Shown: piece after piece, positions 1 through 8,487 of the stretch
Position numbering within the stretch: the stretch's first letter is position 1
How the letters are laid out: every line of letters starts with the position of its first letter
The notes under the pieces: generated by a model
Seen by the model: only the letters and a program-made list of their open reading frames with translations
What the model was told of the DNA's origin: nothing
The model's database searches: none
From: Actinoplanes sichuanensis
GTDB lineage: Bacteria; Actinomycetota; Actinomycetes; Mycobacteriales; Micromonosporaceae
NCBI RefSeq assembly: GCF_033097365.1
Contig: NZ_AP028461.1
Span: 4,774,001-4,838,000, forward strand
Direction of reading: 5' to 3'
Length of the DNA: 64,000 nucleotides
Made by a program: the position numbers and the translations under genes

Positions 1-1065
1 TACGCGCTGACCTATCTACCCGCGGTCGCCGGTGGTCTACTGCTCTCGCCGATGGCGGACCGGCGACCCCGACGCGCGATCCTGATCGCGATCGACGCGG
101 CCCGGGCGGTGATCGTCCTGGCCATGGCGGTCCCGGGCACCCCGCTGCCGATCCTCTGCGCGCTGGTCGCCGCGTCCACCTTCCTGAGCGGCCCCTATCA
201 GGCGGCCCGTCTCGCGATGCTGCGCGACATCCTGCCGCAGGAGCAGTACGGGCCCGGCATGGCGATACGACAGTCACTGAATCAGGGCGCGACGCTGGCC
301 GGGTTCGCCTCCGGCGGCTTCCTGTCCACCGCCTTCGCACCCACCACCTGCCTGGTCGTCGACGGTGCCACGTTCGCCCTATCGGCGCTCGTGCTGCTGC
401 TGTTCGTCCGCCACCGCCCGGCCACTCTGCCGTCCGCCGCGCCGGCCGCCGTGACCACGACCCTCCGGCTCGTCTGGCGGTCACCGGCCCTGCGCGCGGT
501 GTTCCTGACCGCGTTCTCGGCGCTGTTCCTGATCGCCCCGGAGGCCCTCGCCGTGTCGCTGGCCGCCGAGCTGTCGGTCAGCCCGCGATGGGTCGGCCTG
601 TTCATGGCGTCGGCCGGGCTGTTCGCCATCGTGTTCCTAGCCTTGCTGGCCAGATACGTGACGGCGGCTCACTACGCGAAGGCGTTCCCGGTCGCCTCTG
701 TGGCGCCCGGCCTGCCGTTGCTGCCGATGGCCGCGATCGACGACCCGTACCTCATCCTGTTGGTCTTCGGTCTCAGCGGCGCGATGTGGGCGGTGTCGAT
801 CGTCATCTCGGTGTCGTCGTTCGCCGAGCTGCTTCCCGACGATCAGCGGGCCCGGGGCATGGGCATCGCGGCCTCCACGAACCTGACGGCACACGGCGTC
901 GGGGCGGCCGTCGCGGGGTTGATCGCCGAACGGATCGGCGCCGGCGCCGCGATCAGCGTCCTCGGCCTGGCCGGGGTGGCGTTCGCGATCCTGCCCGTCA
1001 TGCTCTGGCGGCGGGCCGGTCACCCGGCTCGACACCCGGACACGGCCCCGGCGCTCACGCCGTGA
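1..1065 (+). CDS. MFS exporter, 5'-truncated by window edge
   Basis: The reading frame is open from base 1 (YALTYLPAVAGGLLLSP precedes the internal Met at 52), so the gene begins upstream of the window and only its C-terminal part, about 354 residues, is seen. It is an integral membrane secondary transporter of the major facilitator superfamily, most like the EntS/drug-exporter type. The intracellular loop between helices 2 and 3 reads LSPMADRRPRR, a form of the MFS loop signature, and about ten hydrophobic helices follow. The protein ends in a short polar tail (PARHPDTAPALTP). The substrate cannot be told. The next gene, 111 bp downstream on the same strand, is another small membrane protein. 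Confidence 0.85.
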   Translation, partial: YALTYLPAVAGGLLLSPMADRRPRRAILIAIDAARAVIVLAMAVPGTPLPILCALVAASTFLSGPYQAARLAMLRDILPQEQYGPGMAIRQSLNQGATLAGFASGGFLSTAFAPTTCLVVDGATFALSALVLLLFVRHRPATLPSAAPAAVTTTLRLVWRSPALRAVFLTAFSALFLIAPEALAVSLAAELSVSPRWVGLFMASAGLFAIVFLALLARYVTAAHYAKAFPVASVAPGLPLLPMAAIDDPYLILLVFGLSGAMWAVSIVISVSSFAELLPDDQRARGMGIAASTNLTAHGVGAAVAGLIAERIGAGAAISVLGLAGVAFAILPVMLWRRAGHPARHPDTAPALTP

Positions 1066-1176
1066 CGGCCGGCGTCCAGTCGGGAGGTGACACCCACCGA
1101 CCGTCGAAGCCATCTACGATCCTCGTTCAGGCCACCCGGCGCCCCGGGCGGCCACCCACGACGAAGGACGCATCAC

Positions 1177-1617
1177 ATGCCGCAGGAGACCGCCGCACCG
1201 CAGACCGTGAAGATCGTCGCGGGTGGACTGGCGCTGCTCGGCGTGCTGAACATCGGCCGGGTCGTCGTGCAGACCGCTGTGGCGTACGGCGACTGGGCCG
1301 ACGGCCCCCTGATGATGTACCTGTTCCTCAACGCGATTCCGGTCGCCGCCTCGGTGTTCCTGCTGCCCCTGGCCTATCAGCTGGTCCGCGGCCGGTCGTG
1401 GGCGTACATCACGGCCATCGTGCTGGTCACCATGGGCTGTGTCTTCGGCGCGCTCATGCTGCTCGCCGCCCTCGCCGCAGACGGTCTCCCGCTCCTCGGG
1501 CTCGTCATGTTCACCGCGCCCGTCGCCGTACTGCTGGGACTGATCATCCCCTCCTCGGTGCGGGCCTTCTTCGCCGACAAGCCGGCACCCGCCTCGTACC
1601 CCGTGTCCGGTTTGTGA
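1177..1617 (+). CDS. small four-helix membrane protein
   Basis: The 146-residue product starts at ATG 1177 (MPQETAAPQ), preceded by GAAGGACG at a suitable distance. An in-frame Met at 1087 would only add a low-complexity arginine-rich leader. Four hydrophobic segments lie at about residues 10-35, 45-70, 75-102 and 107-130, joined by short loops (VRGRSW, AADGLPLL). The C-terminal tail contains FFADKPAPASYP. No catalytic motif or named family is recognised. It may be cotranscribed with the MFS gene upstream, but a 111-bp gap leaves room for its own promoter. Confidence 0.65.
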   Translation: MPQETAAPQTVKIVAGGLALLGVLNIGRVVVQTAVAYGDWADGPLMMYLFLNAIPVAASVFLLPLAYQLVRGRSWAYITAIVLVTMGCVFGALMLLAALAADGLPLLGLVMFTAPVAVLLGLIIPSSVRAFFADKPAPASYPVSGL

Positions 1618-1720
1618 GACAGCGCACGCGATGCCGGACTGGCACAAAACCGTGAGAATCACCGGGCGCGGACGACTCTAGGCTCCCAACGTCAAGATCA
1701 CCATGCACGTTGGAGACACC

Positions 1721-2674
1721 ATGTCCACCCGCACCATCGCGCTCCTGCTCGCCGGCGCCGGCCTGGCCCTGAGCACCACCGCCTGCACCGCCACGCCGAC
1801 CACACCCACCGGTGCGCCGCCGAGCCGGTCGTCCACTCCCACCGGCCCATCGGACGGTCCGAGCGGGTCAGCGACTCCGGTGGCACAGGTGCGACTCGCC
1901 GACGAGGGCGCACACCCGTTCCAGGTGGCGCTGCTGAACCTGAAAGCCTCGGACGACGCCGGGAACCCCGCCGCCGACGACCGGGACCGGCTCACCTGCG
2001 GCGGCAGCCTGCTCGACGAACGCCACGTGCTGACCGCCGGCCACTGCTTCGACGTCGAAGGCGAGAACCCGCCCGACCCCCTGAAAGACATCCAGGTGGT
2101 GGTCGGCCGCACCACTCTCAGCAGCGGAAAGGGGCAGGTGCGCGGGATCGCCGACATCCAGGTGCATCCTCGCTACAGCACGCGGCCGCTCGCGAACGAC
2201 GTCGCCGTGATCACCCTCGACGAGCCGGTGACCGGCATCGAACCGGTCACCCTGGTGCCGGCGGGCGACGACTCACACCGCGCCGGCAGCCCGGCGACCT
2301 TCACCGGATGGGGTGCCGTGGAGCCACAGCGCGACGGCGACGCCTTCGAACTGTCCTACTCCGACCGGATGAAGCAGGCCACAGTGCCGCTACTGGCCGA
2401 CAAGGCCTGCAAGTCGGCCTACCAGAAGCACCCGGATCACGCCGCGCCGAACCTGCGGGTGTCGCTGTGCACCAGCACCGCCGACGAGATCGGCCACTGC
2501 CTCGGTGACAGTGGGGGCCCGTTGTTCGTCACCGACGGGGACCGGGTCGTCCAACTGGGCGTCGTCAGTTTCTCACCGGGATGCGGTGATCCCCGGTATC
2601 CGAGCGTCTACGCCCGGCTGAGCAACAGCGACATCAACGCCTTCGTACGGAAGGCCGCCGGCTCGAACGGGTAA
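1721..2674 (+). CDS. exported trypsin-fold (S1A) serine protease
   Basis: The 317-residue protein starts at ATG 1721, which follows a TTGGAGA ribosome-binding site. The in-frame ATG at 1703 lies upstream of that site. The N-terminus is a signal peptide ending LSTTAC (Cys22), a weak lipobox, so surface anchoring as a lipoprotein is possible but uncertain. A Thr/Pro/Ser-rich linker (about 23-52) leads to a chymotrypsin-fold domain. The triad is complete: His108 (LTAGHC), Asp160 (NDVAVI) and Ser264 (GDSGGP). The residue aligned with trypsin Asp189 is Gly258, so cleavage after small or hydrophobic rather than basic residues is expected (inference). Paired cysteines around His108 and Ser264 fit the usual S1 disulfides. 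A 12-bp-stem hairpin follows the stop codon. Confidence 0.88.
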   Translation: MSTRTIALLLAGAGLALSTTACTATPTTPTGAPPSRSSTPTGPSDGPSGSATPVAQVRLADEGAHPFQVALLNLKASDDAGNPAADDRDRLTCGGSLLDERHVLTAGHCFDVEGENPPDPLKDIQVVVGRTTLSSGKGQVRGIADIQVHPRYSTRPLANDVAVITLDEPVTGIEPVTLVPAGDDSHRAGSPATFTGWGAVEPQRDGDAFELSYSDRMKQATVPLLADKACKSAYQKHPDHAAPNLRVSLCTSTADEIGHCLGDSGGPLFVTDGDRVVQLGVVSFSPGCGDPRYPSVYARLSNSDINAFVRKAAGSNG

Positions 2675-2686
2675 CCGATGCTCACC

Positions 2687-2737
2687 GCCGACCAGACGCG
2701 CGAATCGCGACACGGAAAAGGCGCCCGTCTGGTCGGC
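2687..2737 (+). terminator. putative terminator hairpin after the S1 protease
   Basis: Perfect 12-bp inverted repeat GCCGACCAGACG / CGTCTGGTCGGC separated by a 27-base loop, beginning 13 bases after the protease stop. There is no T-tract, as is common for actinobacterial terminators. The long loop makes it a moderate candidate. Confidence 0.5.
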
Positions 2738-2845
2738 AGCGGTTCTGATCCACCTCACCGAATGCAATCATCGGCGTACCGAGACATCCGTTCGGTATGA
2801 ACGATGCAGAACGCCTGCCGCCGTTATGCCGATAGCATTCGGTCC

Positions 2846-3907
2846 ATGACCACTCCTGGCCGCCGGCGGCGACCGTTGGACACCTCCCACACAACGGGGG
2901 CGCCCATCCGTCGAAGGCCGGCCGGGCGGGCCGACGGCCTTCGGACGCGCCCCGATGACAGCGCGAATCCGATCGGACCTCGGATTGTCTCTGCTTTGAC
3001 GATGCTCACTGCCGTGTGCGCGCTCCTGATATCTGGAATGTCGCTGCAGGTGACCAAGAAAGAACACCTGACGAGCCGGTTCTCCAACGCGATCGAGCAA
3101 CTGGGCAGCAAGGAACCGGACACGAAGGTCGGCGCGATCTACGCCCTGGGGCGACTCGCCCTCGAATCGGGCGAGGACCGGCTGGTCATCACCGATCTAC
3201 TCATCGACTTCGTCCGAGCGAAGACTCAGATGGATGGTTCGCAGATCGATCCGGCCAAGGTCTGTCGAGAGGGAGATGCCACACCTCGCGATGTCGTCGC
3301 GGCCCTCCGGCTGCTGCTCTTCGACCTCGTGGATGAGCGGCGAGTACACCGGGTGGATCTTCGGCGAGCGTGCCTCAAGGGGGTCGAATTCCCCGGCGCC
3401 GACCTCACCTGCGTGAGTATGGAAGGCGCCGTCGTCTACACCTCGGTTTTCGTGGAAGCGAACTTCGTTCGAGCGTCGTTGTCGTCCGCGCAACTGGAAG
3501 GTAGCGATTTCCGGCGAGCCGACTTCACCGGCGCGCTGGCCCATCGCACGGAGTTCGGCATCGGGATCGACCCGGTCATGGCCCCGGCCGACCTACGGGA
3601 AGCGAACCTGCGGGATGCGGACCTCTCCCGAGCGAAGGTCATCAGCGTTGATCTGTCGGGTGCGGATCTGACCGCGACCGTTCTTCGTGAGGCCGACCTG
3701 CGCGACACCGTGGTCAGCGGAGGGGTCCTGCCGACTTTCGTCGACGATGCGACGAATGTGCCTCCGGGGGTAAAGGGAACGCTCTCCAATGCACCGGCGG
3801 CACCGGGCAGGAATTGCCCGACGTGGTCGGTACCCCCGCCGGGTTGCCCGGAAACAGGAATTCCGGTTCCAGATTGGCTACGCTGCTGGTTGAGGGAACG
3901 GACCTGA
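2846..3907 (+). CDS. membrane-anchored pentapeptide-repeat protein
   Basis: About 353 residues from ATG 2846 (MTTPGRRRRPLD). An upstream in-frame ATG at 2804 is possible. Neither has a clear Shine-Dalgarno, and a TAGCAT -10-like hexamer ten bases before 2846 suggests a leaderless transcript. A basic cytoplasmic segment is followed by one membrane helix (SALTMLTAVCALLISGMSL). Next comes the region typical of actinobacterial members of this family (FSNAIEQLGSKEPDTKVGAIYALGRLA), then a C-terminal right-handed helix of A(D/N)Lxx pentapeptides (for example ADLREANLRDADLSRA). Pentapeptide repeats form a quadrilateral beta-helix. Functions vary from gyrase protection to scaffolding, and nothing here distinguishes them. 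The C-terminus after about residue 310 is Pro/Cys-rich and not repetitive. Confidence 0.8.
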   Translation: MTTPGRRRRPLDTSHTTGAPIRRRPAGRADGLRTRPDDSANPIGPRIVSALTMLTAVCALLISGMSLQVTKKEHLTSRFSNAIEQLGSKEPDTKVGAIYALGRLALESGEDRLVITDLLIDFVRAKTQMDGSQIDPAKVCREGDATPRDVVAALRLLLFDLVDERRVHRVDLRRACLKGVEFPGADLTCVSMEGAVVYTSVFVEANFVRASLSSAQLEGSDFRRADFTGALAHRTEFGIGIDPVMAPADLREANLRDADLSRAKVISVDLSGADLTATVLREADLRDTVVSGGVLPTFVDDATNVPPGVKGTLSNAPAAPGRNCPTWSVPPPGCPETGIPVPDWLRCWLRERT

Positions 3908-3929
3908 GCATCCAGCGAAGGAGGAGGCC

Positions 3930-4193
3930 GTGCCGGGGAAGACCGAATCAAACAGGTTCGAGAGCGCGGCATCAATCAGCGAGATGGCTGCTATCGACGC
4001 TGCCGCCGACAACGCGGATCTGCCGAGCGGGTTCTACACGCTGATCTGCGATTCCAGCGTCATGGAGCATTTACCGAAGACAAGTCAACCGAAATACCCA
4101 AAATGCGAACACGGCTATTCCAGAAAACACTGGAAGCTGGTCAGCAACGTCAGCGACCCGCATGGCGGGCCGGACGGCACCGTCGATGCGTGA
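3930..4193 (+). CDS. small protein with zinc-ribbon-like spacing, function unknown
   Basis: The 87-residue product starts at GTG 3930 directly behind a very strong Shine-Dalgarno (AAGGAGGAGG), which supports it as a real gene. It lies 22 bp downstream of the pentapeptide-repeat gene. The middle reads GFYTLICDSSVMEHL, then YPKCEHGYSRKHWKLVSN. This recalls small rubredoxin/zinc-ribbon proteins (a tandem Cys pair, then C-x-H-G followed by a W), but the second cysteine of the first knuckle is replaced by Ser, so metal binding is doubtful. The family resemblance is my inference and no function is assigned. Confidence 0.6.
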   Translation: MPGKTESNRFESAASISEMAAIDAAADNADLPSGFYTLICDSSVMEHLPKTSQPKYPKCEHGYSRKHWKLVSNVSDPHGGPDGTVDA

Positions 4194-4264
4194 GCTTCCC
4201 CGGCCGTCAGAACCGCCCGAAGAACTCTTGATCGCGTCCTGGTAACCGAGGAGAGCCGGCCACC

Positions 4265-7117
4265 ATGGTTGTGGAGTCCACCAACTTGATCTCCGACGTC
4301 AAAGCTCGGGCCTGGTCCGAGACCTACCTCGGCGGTAGCCCCGAGACCGAGAGACTGGCGTTCGACCGGCTCGCCCGCGACATCATGAGAGTTCAGCTCC
4401 GCAACCGTAAGGTCGCGAGCGCGCACGGCGTACCGCATGCGATCGGCCGTGCCCTCCACGTCAAGGCGACCCTCGCCGTCGAGGACGCCGAGCTGAAGTT
4501 CCTCGACCTGCCGCCCGAACTCCGGGTCGGCTTCGCCCAGCCCGGCGCTCGATACCCGGTCGCGGTGCGTTTCTCCAACGCCTCGGGGACCGCCAAGCCG
4601 GACACCTCCCCCGACCTGCGCGGCGTCGCGCTTCGCATCACGGTGTCGCCGGACGAACAGCACGACCTGCTCGCCACCAACTATCCGGTGTCCCACGCCC
4701 GCGACGCCTACCAGTTCGTACGGTTCGCGACCGCGACCGCCGGCGACGGGCCGTCCCGGGTGGCCCGCCTGATCCGTCTCGCCGCCACCACCGGACCGAC
4801 CGAGACGCTGCGCATGATCGGCAATGTCCAGGCGGGCCGCAGCAGCAAGGTGTTCAGCGTCGCCAACGAGACGTACTGGAGCCGTGGGGCGATCACCTGG
4901 GGCGACGACCTCGCCGTCCGCTATCTGCTGCGCCCGGCGCCCGGCACACCGCCCGGACCCGAACCGGCCGTGCACGACCCCGACTACCTCTCCCATGAGG
5001 CGGCACGACGCCTCGCTGCCGGCGACATCCGCTTCGAACTGTGCATCCAGCGGTTCCGCGACGAAACGTCCACACCGATCGAGGACGCCGCCGTCGAATG
5101 GCTGGAACGTGCCGCGCCGGCCGAGCCGATCGCCGTCCTCACCATCCCCGCCCGACCGGCCGTCGAGGTGAACGCGCTGGACGGCATGAACTTCAACCCG
5201 TGGAACACCACGGACAGCTTCCGCCCCCTCGGCAACCTCAACCGGGTCCGCAAAGCCGCCTACGACGCCAGCGCGGCACACCGACACCAGCTGCGGTGGC
5301 AGACCGAGACACCGCCGCGCAACGTGGTGATCGGCCGGGCGGTGGGCTCGGCGTTCCGGCTCGTCAACCGATTCGTACCCTGGCACCGCCTGAGCACCCG
5401 GCTGGGCCTGCTCAATCTGGACGCGCTGCGCCAGGTCCTGCGTCAGTCGAACCTGATCGACACCGAACCGCGCGAGGCACCACCCACCGCACGCCCGGTC
5501 CCGGCACCACCGGACGAGACCGCCCGCGTCCGGCGCACCTTCGACGGCACCTCCAACGACCTGTCCGAACCGCGGATGGGATCGGTGGGCTCCGCGTTCG
5601 GCCGCAACCTGAAACCGGACTACCGCCCCGACCTCTTCGACGAGCCCAACCCGATCGTGGTCAGTCGCGAGTTGCTCCACCGCGAGACGTTCAAACCGGC
5701 CACCTCGCTCAACCTGCTGGCGGCCGCCTGGATCCAGTTCCAGGTCCACGACTGGGTCAACCACGCCCGGCACCCGCTGGGCAAGAACGACATCGTCGTA
5801 CCCCTGCCGCCGGACGCCCCTCGCTGGTCGAACACGGCCGGCGGGCCGCCGGAGTCCGAGATGCGCATCGCCGGCAACATCAGCCTGGGCGTGGCACCGG
5901 ACGGCACCGAACGACTCTTCGCCAACGCGGCGTCACACTGGTGGGACGGATCCGAGCTGTACGGCGGTGACAAGGCCAGTGCCGACGCACTCCGCGAGGG
6001 CGCGAAACTGCGGCTGACCGACGCCGGGTATCTGCCCCAGGACGTCAACGGGTTCGAGCTCACCGGCTTCAACGAGAGCTGGTGGCTGGGGCTCAGCGGC
6101 CTGCACACCCTGTTCGCCCGGGAGCACAACGTGCTCTGCGACGAACTGCGGGCCCACTACCGAGGCTGGAGCGACGACCGGGTCTACCACACCGCCCGGC
6201 TCATCGTCGCCGCGCTGATCGCGAAGATCCACACGGTGGAGTGGACGCCGGCGATCCTGGCCACCGAGGTGATCGACCTCGGCCTGAAGAGCAACTGGAA
6301 CGGGCCGCCCGCACACGACTGGCTCACCCGCCTGGGCATGTGGGCCGTGGACCAGCACGCCGCGGTGGGTATCCCGTCCACCGAACCGGACCACCACGGC
6401 GTCCCCTATTCGCTGACCGAGGACTTCGTCACCGTCTACCGGATGCATCCGCTGCTACCCGACGACTATCAGTACCGCGACCACCGGACCGGCGAGGACC
6501 TCGGCCACCGGGACTTCCTGCAGATCCAAGGCAGCGCCGCCGACGACGAACTCCGCTCGATCGGGCTGGAGAACATGCTCTACTCGTTCGGCCGGTCCCA
6601 TCCCGGGGCGATCACCCTGCACAACTACCCGCGCTCGCTACAGGCCTTCGAACGCAACGGTGAGCGGATCGACCTGTCCGTCGTCGACCTGGTGCGTACC
6701 CGGCGGCGTGGCGTCCCGCGCTACAACGACTTCCGGGCCGGACTGCACCGGCCGCGCATCAAGCACTGGGAAGAACTGTGCACGGATCCCGAGTCGGTGC
6801 GACGGCTCCGCTCGGTGTACCGGAGCATCGATGAGGTCGACACGATGGTCGGGCTCTTCGCCGAACCGCCGCCCGACGGGTTCGCCTTCTCGGACACCGC
6901 GTTCCGCGTCTTCATCCTGATGGCCTCACGCCGGTTGCAAAGTGACCGCTTCCTCACGGCCGACTTCCGCCCGGAGATCTACTCGCCGTTCGGTCTCGAC
7001 TGGATCGCCGGCAACGGCATGACCAGCGTCATCCAGCGGCACTGCCCGGATCTCGCGGCACTGCTCCCCCGGGACGTGAGCGCCTTCGCACCCTGGCGGC
7101 CGGTGCAACCACGATGA
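4265..7117 (+). CDS. catalase-like / cyclooxygenase-type haem dioxygenase fusion
   Basis: The 950-residue protein has two haem-enzyme modules. Residues about 45-345 resemble the catalase core: distal His65 (RALHVKA), RFSNASG (102-108), active-site Asn139 (LLATNYPVSHARD) and the proximal RxxxY motif Arg329-Tyr333 (RKAAY), though the domain is shorter than true catalases. Residues about 420-945 resemble the animal peroxidase/alpha-dioxygenase superfamily: distal His495 (FQVHDW), WWDGSELYG, and the diagnostic YRMHPLLPD with Tyr725 as candidate radical tyrosine and His728 as proximal ligand, spaced as in cyclooxygenase and plant alpha-DOX. The tyrosine argues for fatty-acid dioxygenation rather than a plain peroxidase. 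Catalase-related allene-oxide synthases fused to lipoxygenases are the nearest functional analogy. An oxylipin product is inference. ATG 4265 follows GAGGAGAGCCGGCC. The stop overlaps the next start (ATGA). Confidence 0.85.
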   Translation: MVVESTNLISDVKARAWSETYLGGSPETERLAFDRLARDIMRVQLRNRKVASAHGVPHAIGRALHVKATLAVEDAELKFLDLPPELRVGFAQPGARYPVAVRFSNASGTAKPDTSPDLRGVALRITVSPDEQHDLLATNYPVSHARDAYQFVRFATATAGDGPSRVARLIRLAATTGPTETLRMIGNVQAGRSSKVFSVANETYWSRGAITWGDDLAVRYLLRPAPGTPPGPEPAVHDPDYLSHEAARRLAAGDIRFELCIQRFRDETSTPIEDAAVEWLERAAPAEPIAVLTIPARPAVEVNALDGMNFNPWNTTDSFRPLGNLNRVRKAAYDASAAHRHQLRWQTETPPRNVVIGRAVGSAFRLVNRFVPWHRLSTRLGLLNLDALRQVLRQSNLIDTEPREAPPTARPVPAPPDETARVRRTFDGTSNDLSEPRMGSVGSAFGRNLKPDYRPDLFDEPNPIVVSRELLHRETFKPATSLNLLAAAWIQFQVHDWVNHARHPLGKNDIVVPLPPDAPRWSNTAGGPPESEMRIAGNISLGVAPDGTERLFANAASHWWDGSELYGGDKASADALREGAKLRLTDAGYLPQDVNGFELTGFNESWWLGLSGLHTLFAREHNVLCDELRAHYRGWSDDRVYHTARLIVAALIAKIHTVEWTPAILATEVIDLGLKSNWNGPPAHDWLTRLGMWAVDQHAAVGIPSTEPDHHGVPYSLTEDFVTVYRMHPLLPDDYQYRDHRTGEDLGHRDFLQIQGSAADDELRSIGLENMLYSFGRSHPGAITLHNYPRSLQAFERNGERIDLSVVDLVRTRRRGVPRYNDFRAGLHRPRIKHWEELCTDPESVRRLRSVYRSIDEVDTMVGLFAEPPPDGFAFSDTAFRVFILMASRRLQSDRFLTADFRPEIYSPFGLDWIAGNGMTSVIQRHCPDLAALLPRDVSAFAPWRPVQPR

Positions 7118-8487
7118 CGATCTCCGAGACCCGCGCCGGGTTCGACGCCCTGTTCGGACGACCCCTGCTGGAAACGATCTTCCGCCGCCGTACCCACCGC
7201 GTCAGCCGCGGCAGCTCGGTACCGGCCGGGTCGATGAGCTACGAGTCGGCCGAGCAACGCCTGCCGCTGACCGAACTCGAGGAGGCCGTCCTCATCGCGT
7301 TGACCGGCTGCACCGGACTCACGATGCCCGACCGTCCGTTGGTCGATCCGCGCGACGGCACCCCGATCATGTCCAAGCCCAACCTGAACATGGCGGGACG
7401 CACAGCGGGCAGTCCCGACAACGCCCAGGGCACGTCATTCTTCCTGATCAACGACACCGGCACCTACTTCCTGCGCCAACTGCCACCACCGGCCGACGCG
7501 GGCTCACTACTGGACCCCGACGACCTGGTCACCCGCGCCCGGGCGGCCAAGGTGCAGCTGCTCGACCATCGCATCGACGTCCCCGACCGGAACTTCCCCG
7601 CCTACCTGGACTCCAACCGGTTCCTGTCCAACCTGCCGGGAACCACCGTCCTGTTCCCCGTGGTCGACCTGTCCCGCCAGTACATCAACGGCCTGATGTA
7701 TCTGCTCACCCAACCGGACGGCGCCCGTCCCACCATCGTCGACGACCGCAACTTCTACCGCACGGCCGGAGTCAAGGACTGGGTCCGCAACGGCTTCCTC
7801 AACCGGAAGATCAAGTTGCCACTCGGCGCGATCGGTCCGATGCGCACCCAGATCGAGGCCGACCTCCTCCTGCAGAACCTGATGCTGGGCGCCGAGGCGA
7901 TGGGGCTGGGCGCGTGGATCCACGGCTCCATCTCCCCGCCCGTCATGCTGGGCCACCCGAAATATCGCAAGGCGTACGGCTCGATGCTCGGCTTCGACTG
8001 GGTCACCCCACCATGGCGACCGTCCGACCTGCTGCGCTGGCAGATCCCGGTGCCCTGGCAGGCGTCGATCCGAGCCGACGCCGTCGGCCTCCGTCACCAG
8101 GGCGAATACCTGATCAAGGCGATGTGCCCGCCGTTCTACGACACCATGGCCGACGCGGTGGCCGCCGTCGTCGCCGACAAGTTCGGCCCGGACGGGATCT
8201 ACACCGACGACGCCCTCTTCGCCCGGATCTACCAGGGCGAATTCGGCGCCAAGTACCTCGCCGAGGCCAGCGACTACGCCGCCGACGTGATCGCCTGCGC
8301 CACCGACATCTGCACCTACATCTACGAGACCCACCGGCGCTTCCCGGCCCACTGCGAGGCGATCCATGTACCGGGCGTCTGGATCCAGGCACACCACGTC
8401 GACGAGCCCTACTACGACCGGTTCTTCACCACACCGCTGACCGACGCCCACCGTGACCACGACCGGGCCTGGCACCCGACGTCATAG
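7114..8487 (+). CDS. nitroreductase-fold-like protein coupled to the haem dioxygenase
   Basis: The 457-residue product is translationally coupled to the haem fusion by an ATGA overlap. The N-terminal RRRTHRVSRGSSVP followed by a Leu-rich helix (LTELEEAVLIALTGCTG) and the later segment IEADLLLQNLMLGAEAMGLGAWI resemble the substrate/FMN-binding start and the C-terminal helix of nitroreductase-family flavoproteins. The protein is about twice the usual nitroreductase length. Its C-terminal third contains an unassigned conserved-looking motif rich in His and aromatic residues (THRRFPAHCEAIHVPGVW, then QAHHVDEPYY). No signal peptide or membrane helix is seen. Coupling suggests it acts on, or supplies electrons for, the product of the upstream enzyme (inference). 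The 3' end overlaps the convergent lipase gene by 6 bp. Confidence 0.6.
   Translation: MTISETRAGFDALFGRPLLETIFRRRTHRVSRGSSVPAGSMSYESAEQRLPLTELEEAVLIALTGCTGLTMPDRPLVDPRDGTPIMSKPNLNMAGRTAGSPDNAQGTSFFLINDTGTYFLRQLPPPADAGSLLDPDDLVTRARAAKVQLLDHRIDVPDRNFPAYLDSNRFLSNLPGTTVLFPVVDLSRQYINGLMYLLTQPDGARPTIVDDRNFYRTAGVKDWVRNGFLNRKIKLPLGAIGPMRTQIEADLLLQNLMLGAEAMGLGAWIHGSISPPVMLGHPKYRKAYGSMLGFDWVTPPWRPSDLLRWQIPVPWQASIRADAVGLRHQGEYLIKAMCPPFYDTMADAVAAVVADKFGPDGIYTDDALFARIYQGEFGAKYLAEASDYAADVIACATDICTYIYETHRRFPAHCEAIHVPGVWIQAHHVDEPYYDRFFTTPLTDAHRDHDRAWHPTS

Noticed and set aside
4115..5773. 552-residue minus-strand open frame opposite the haem fusion
   Set aside because: Composition is typical of the antisense of a G+C-rich gene and no domain is visible, whereas the plus strand has a full set of catalytic motifs.
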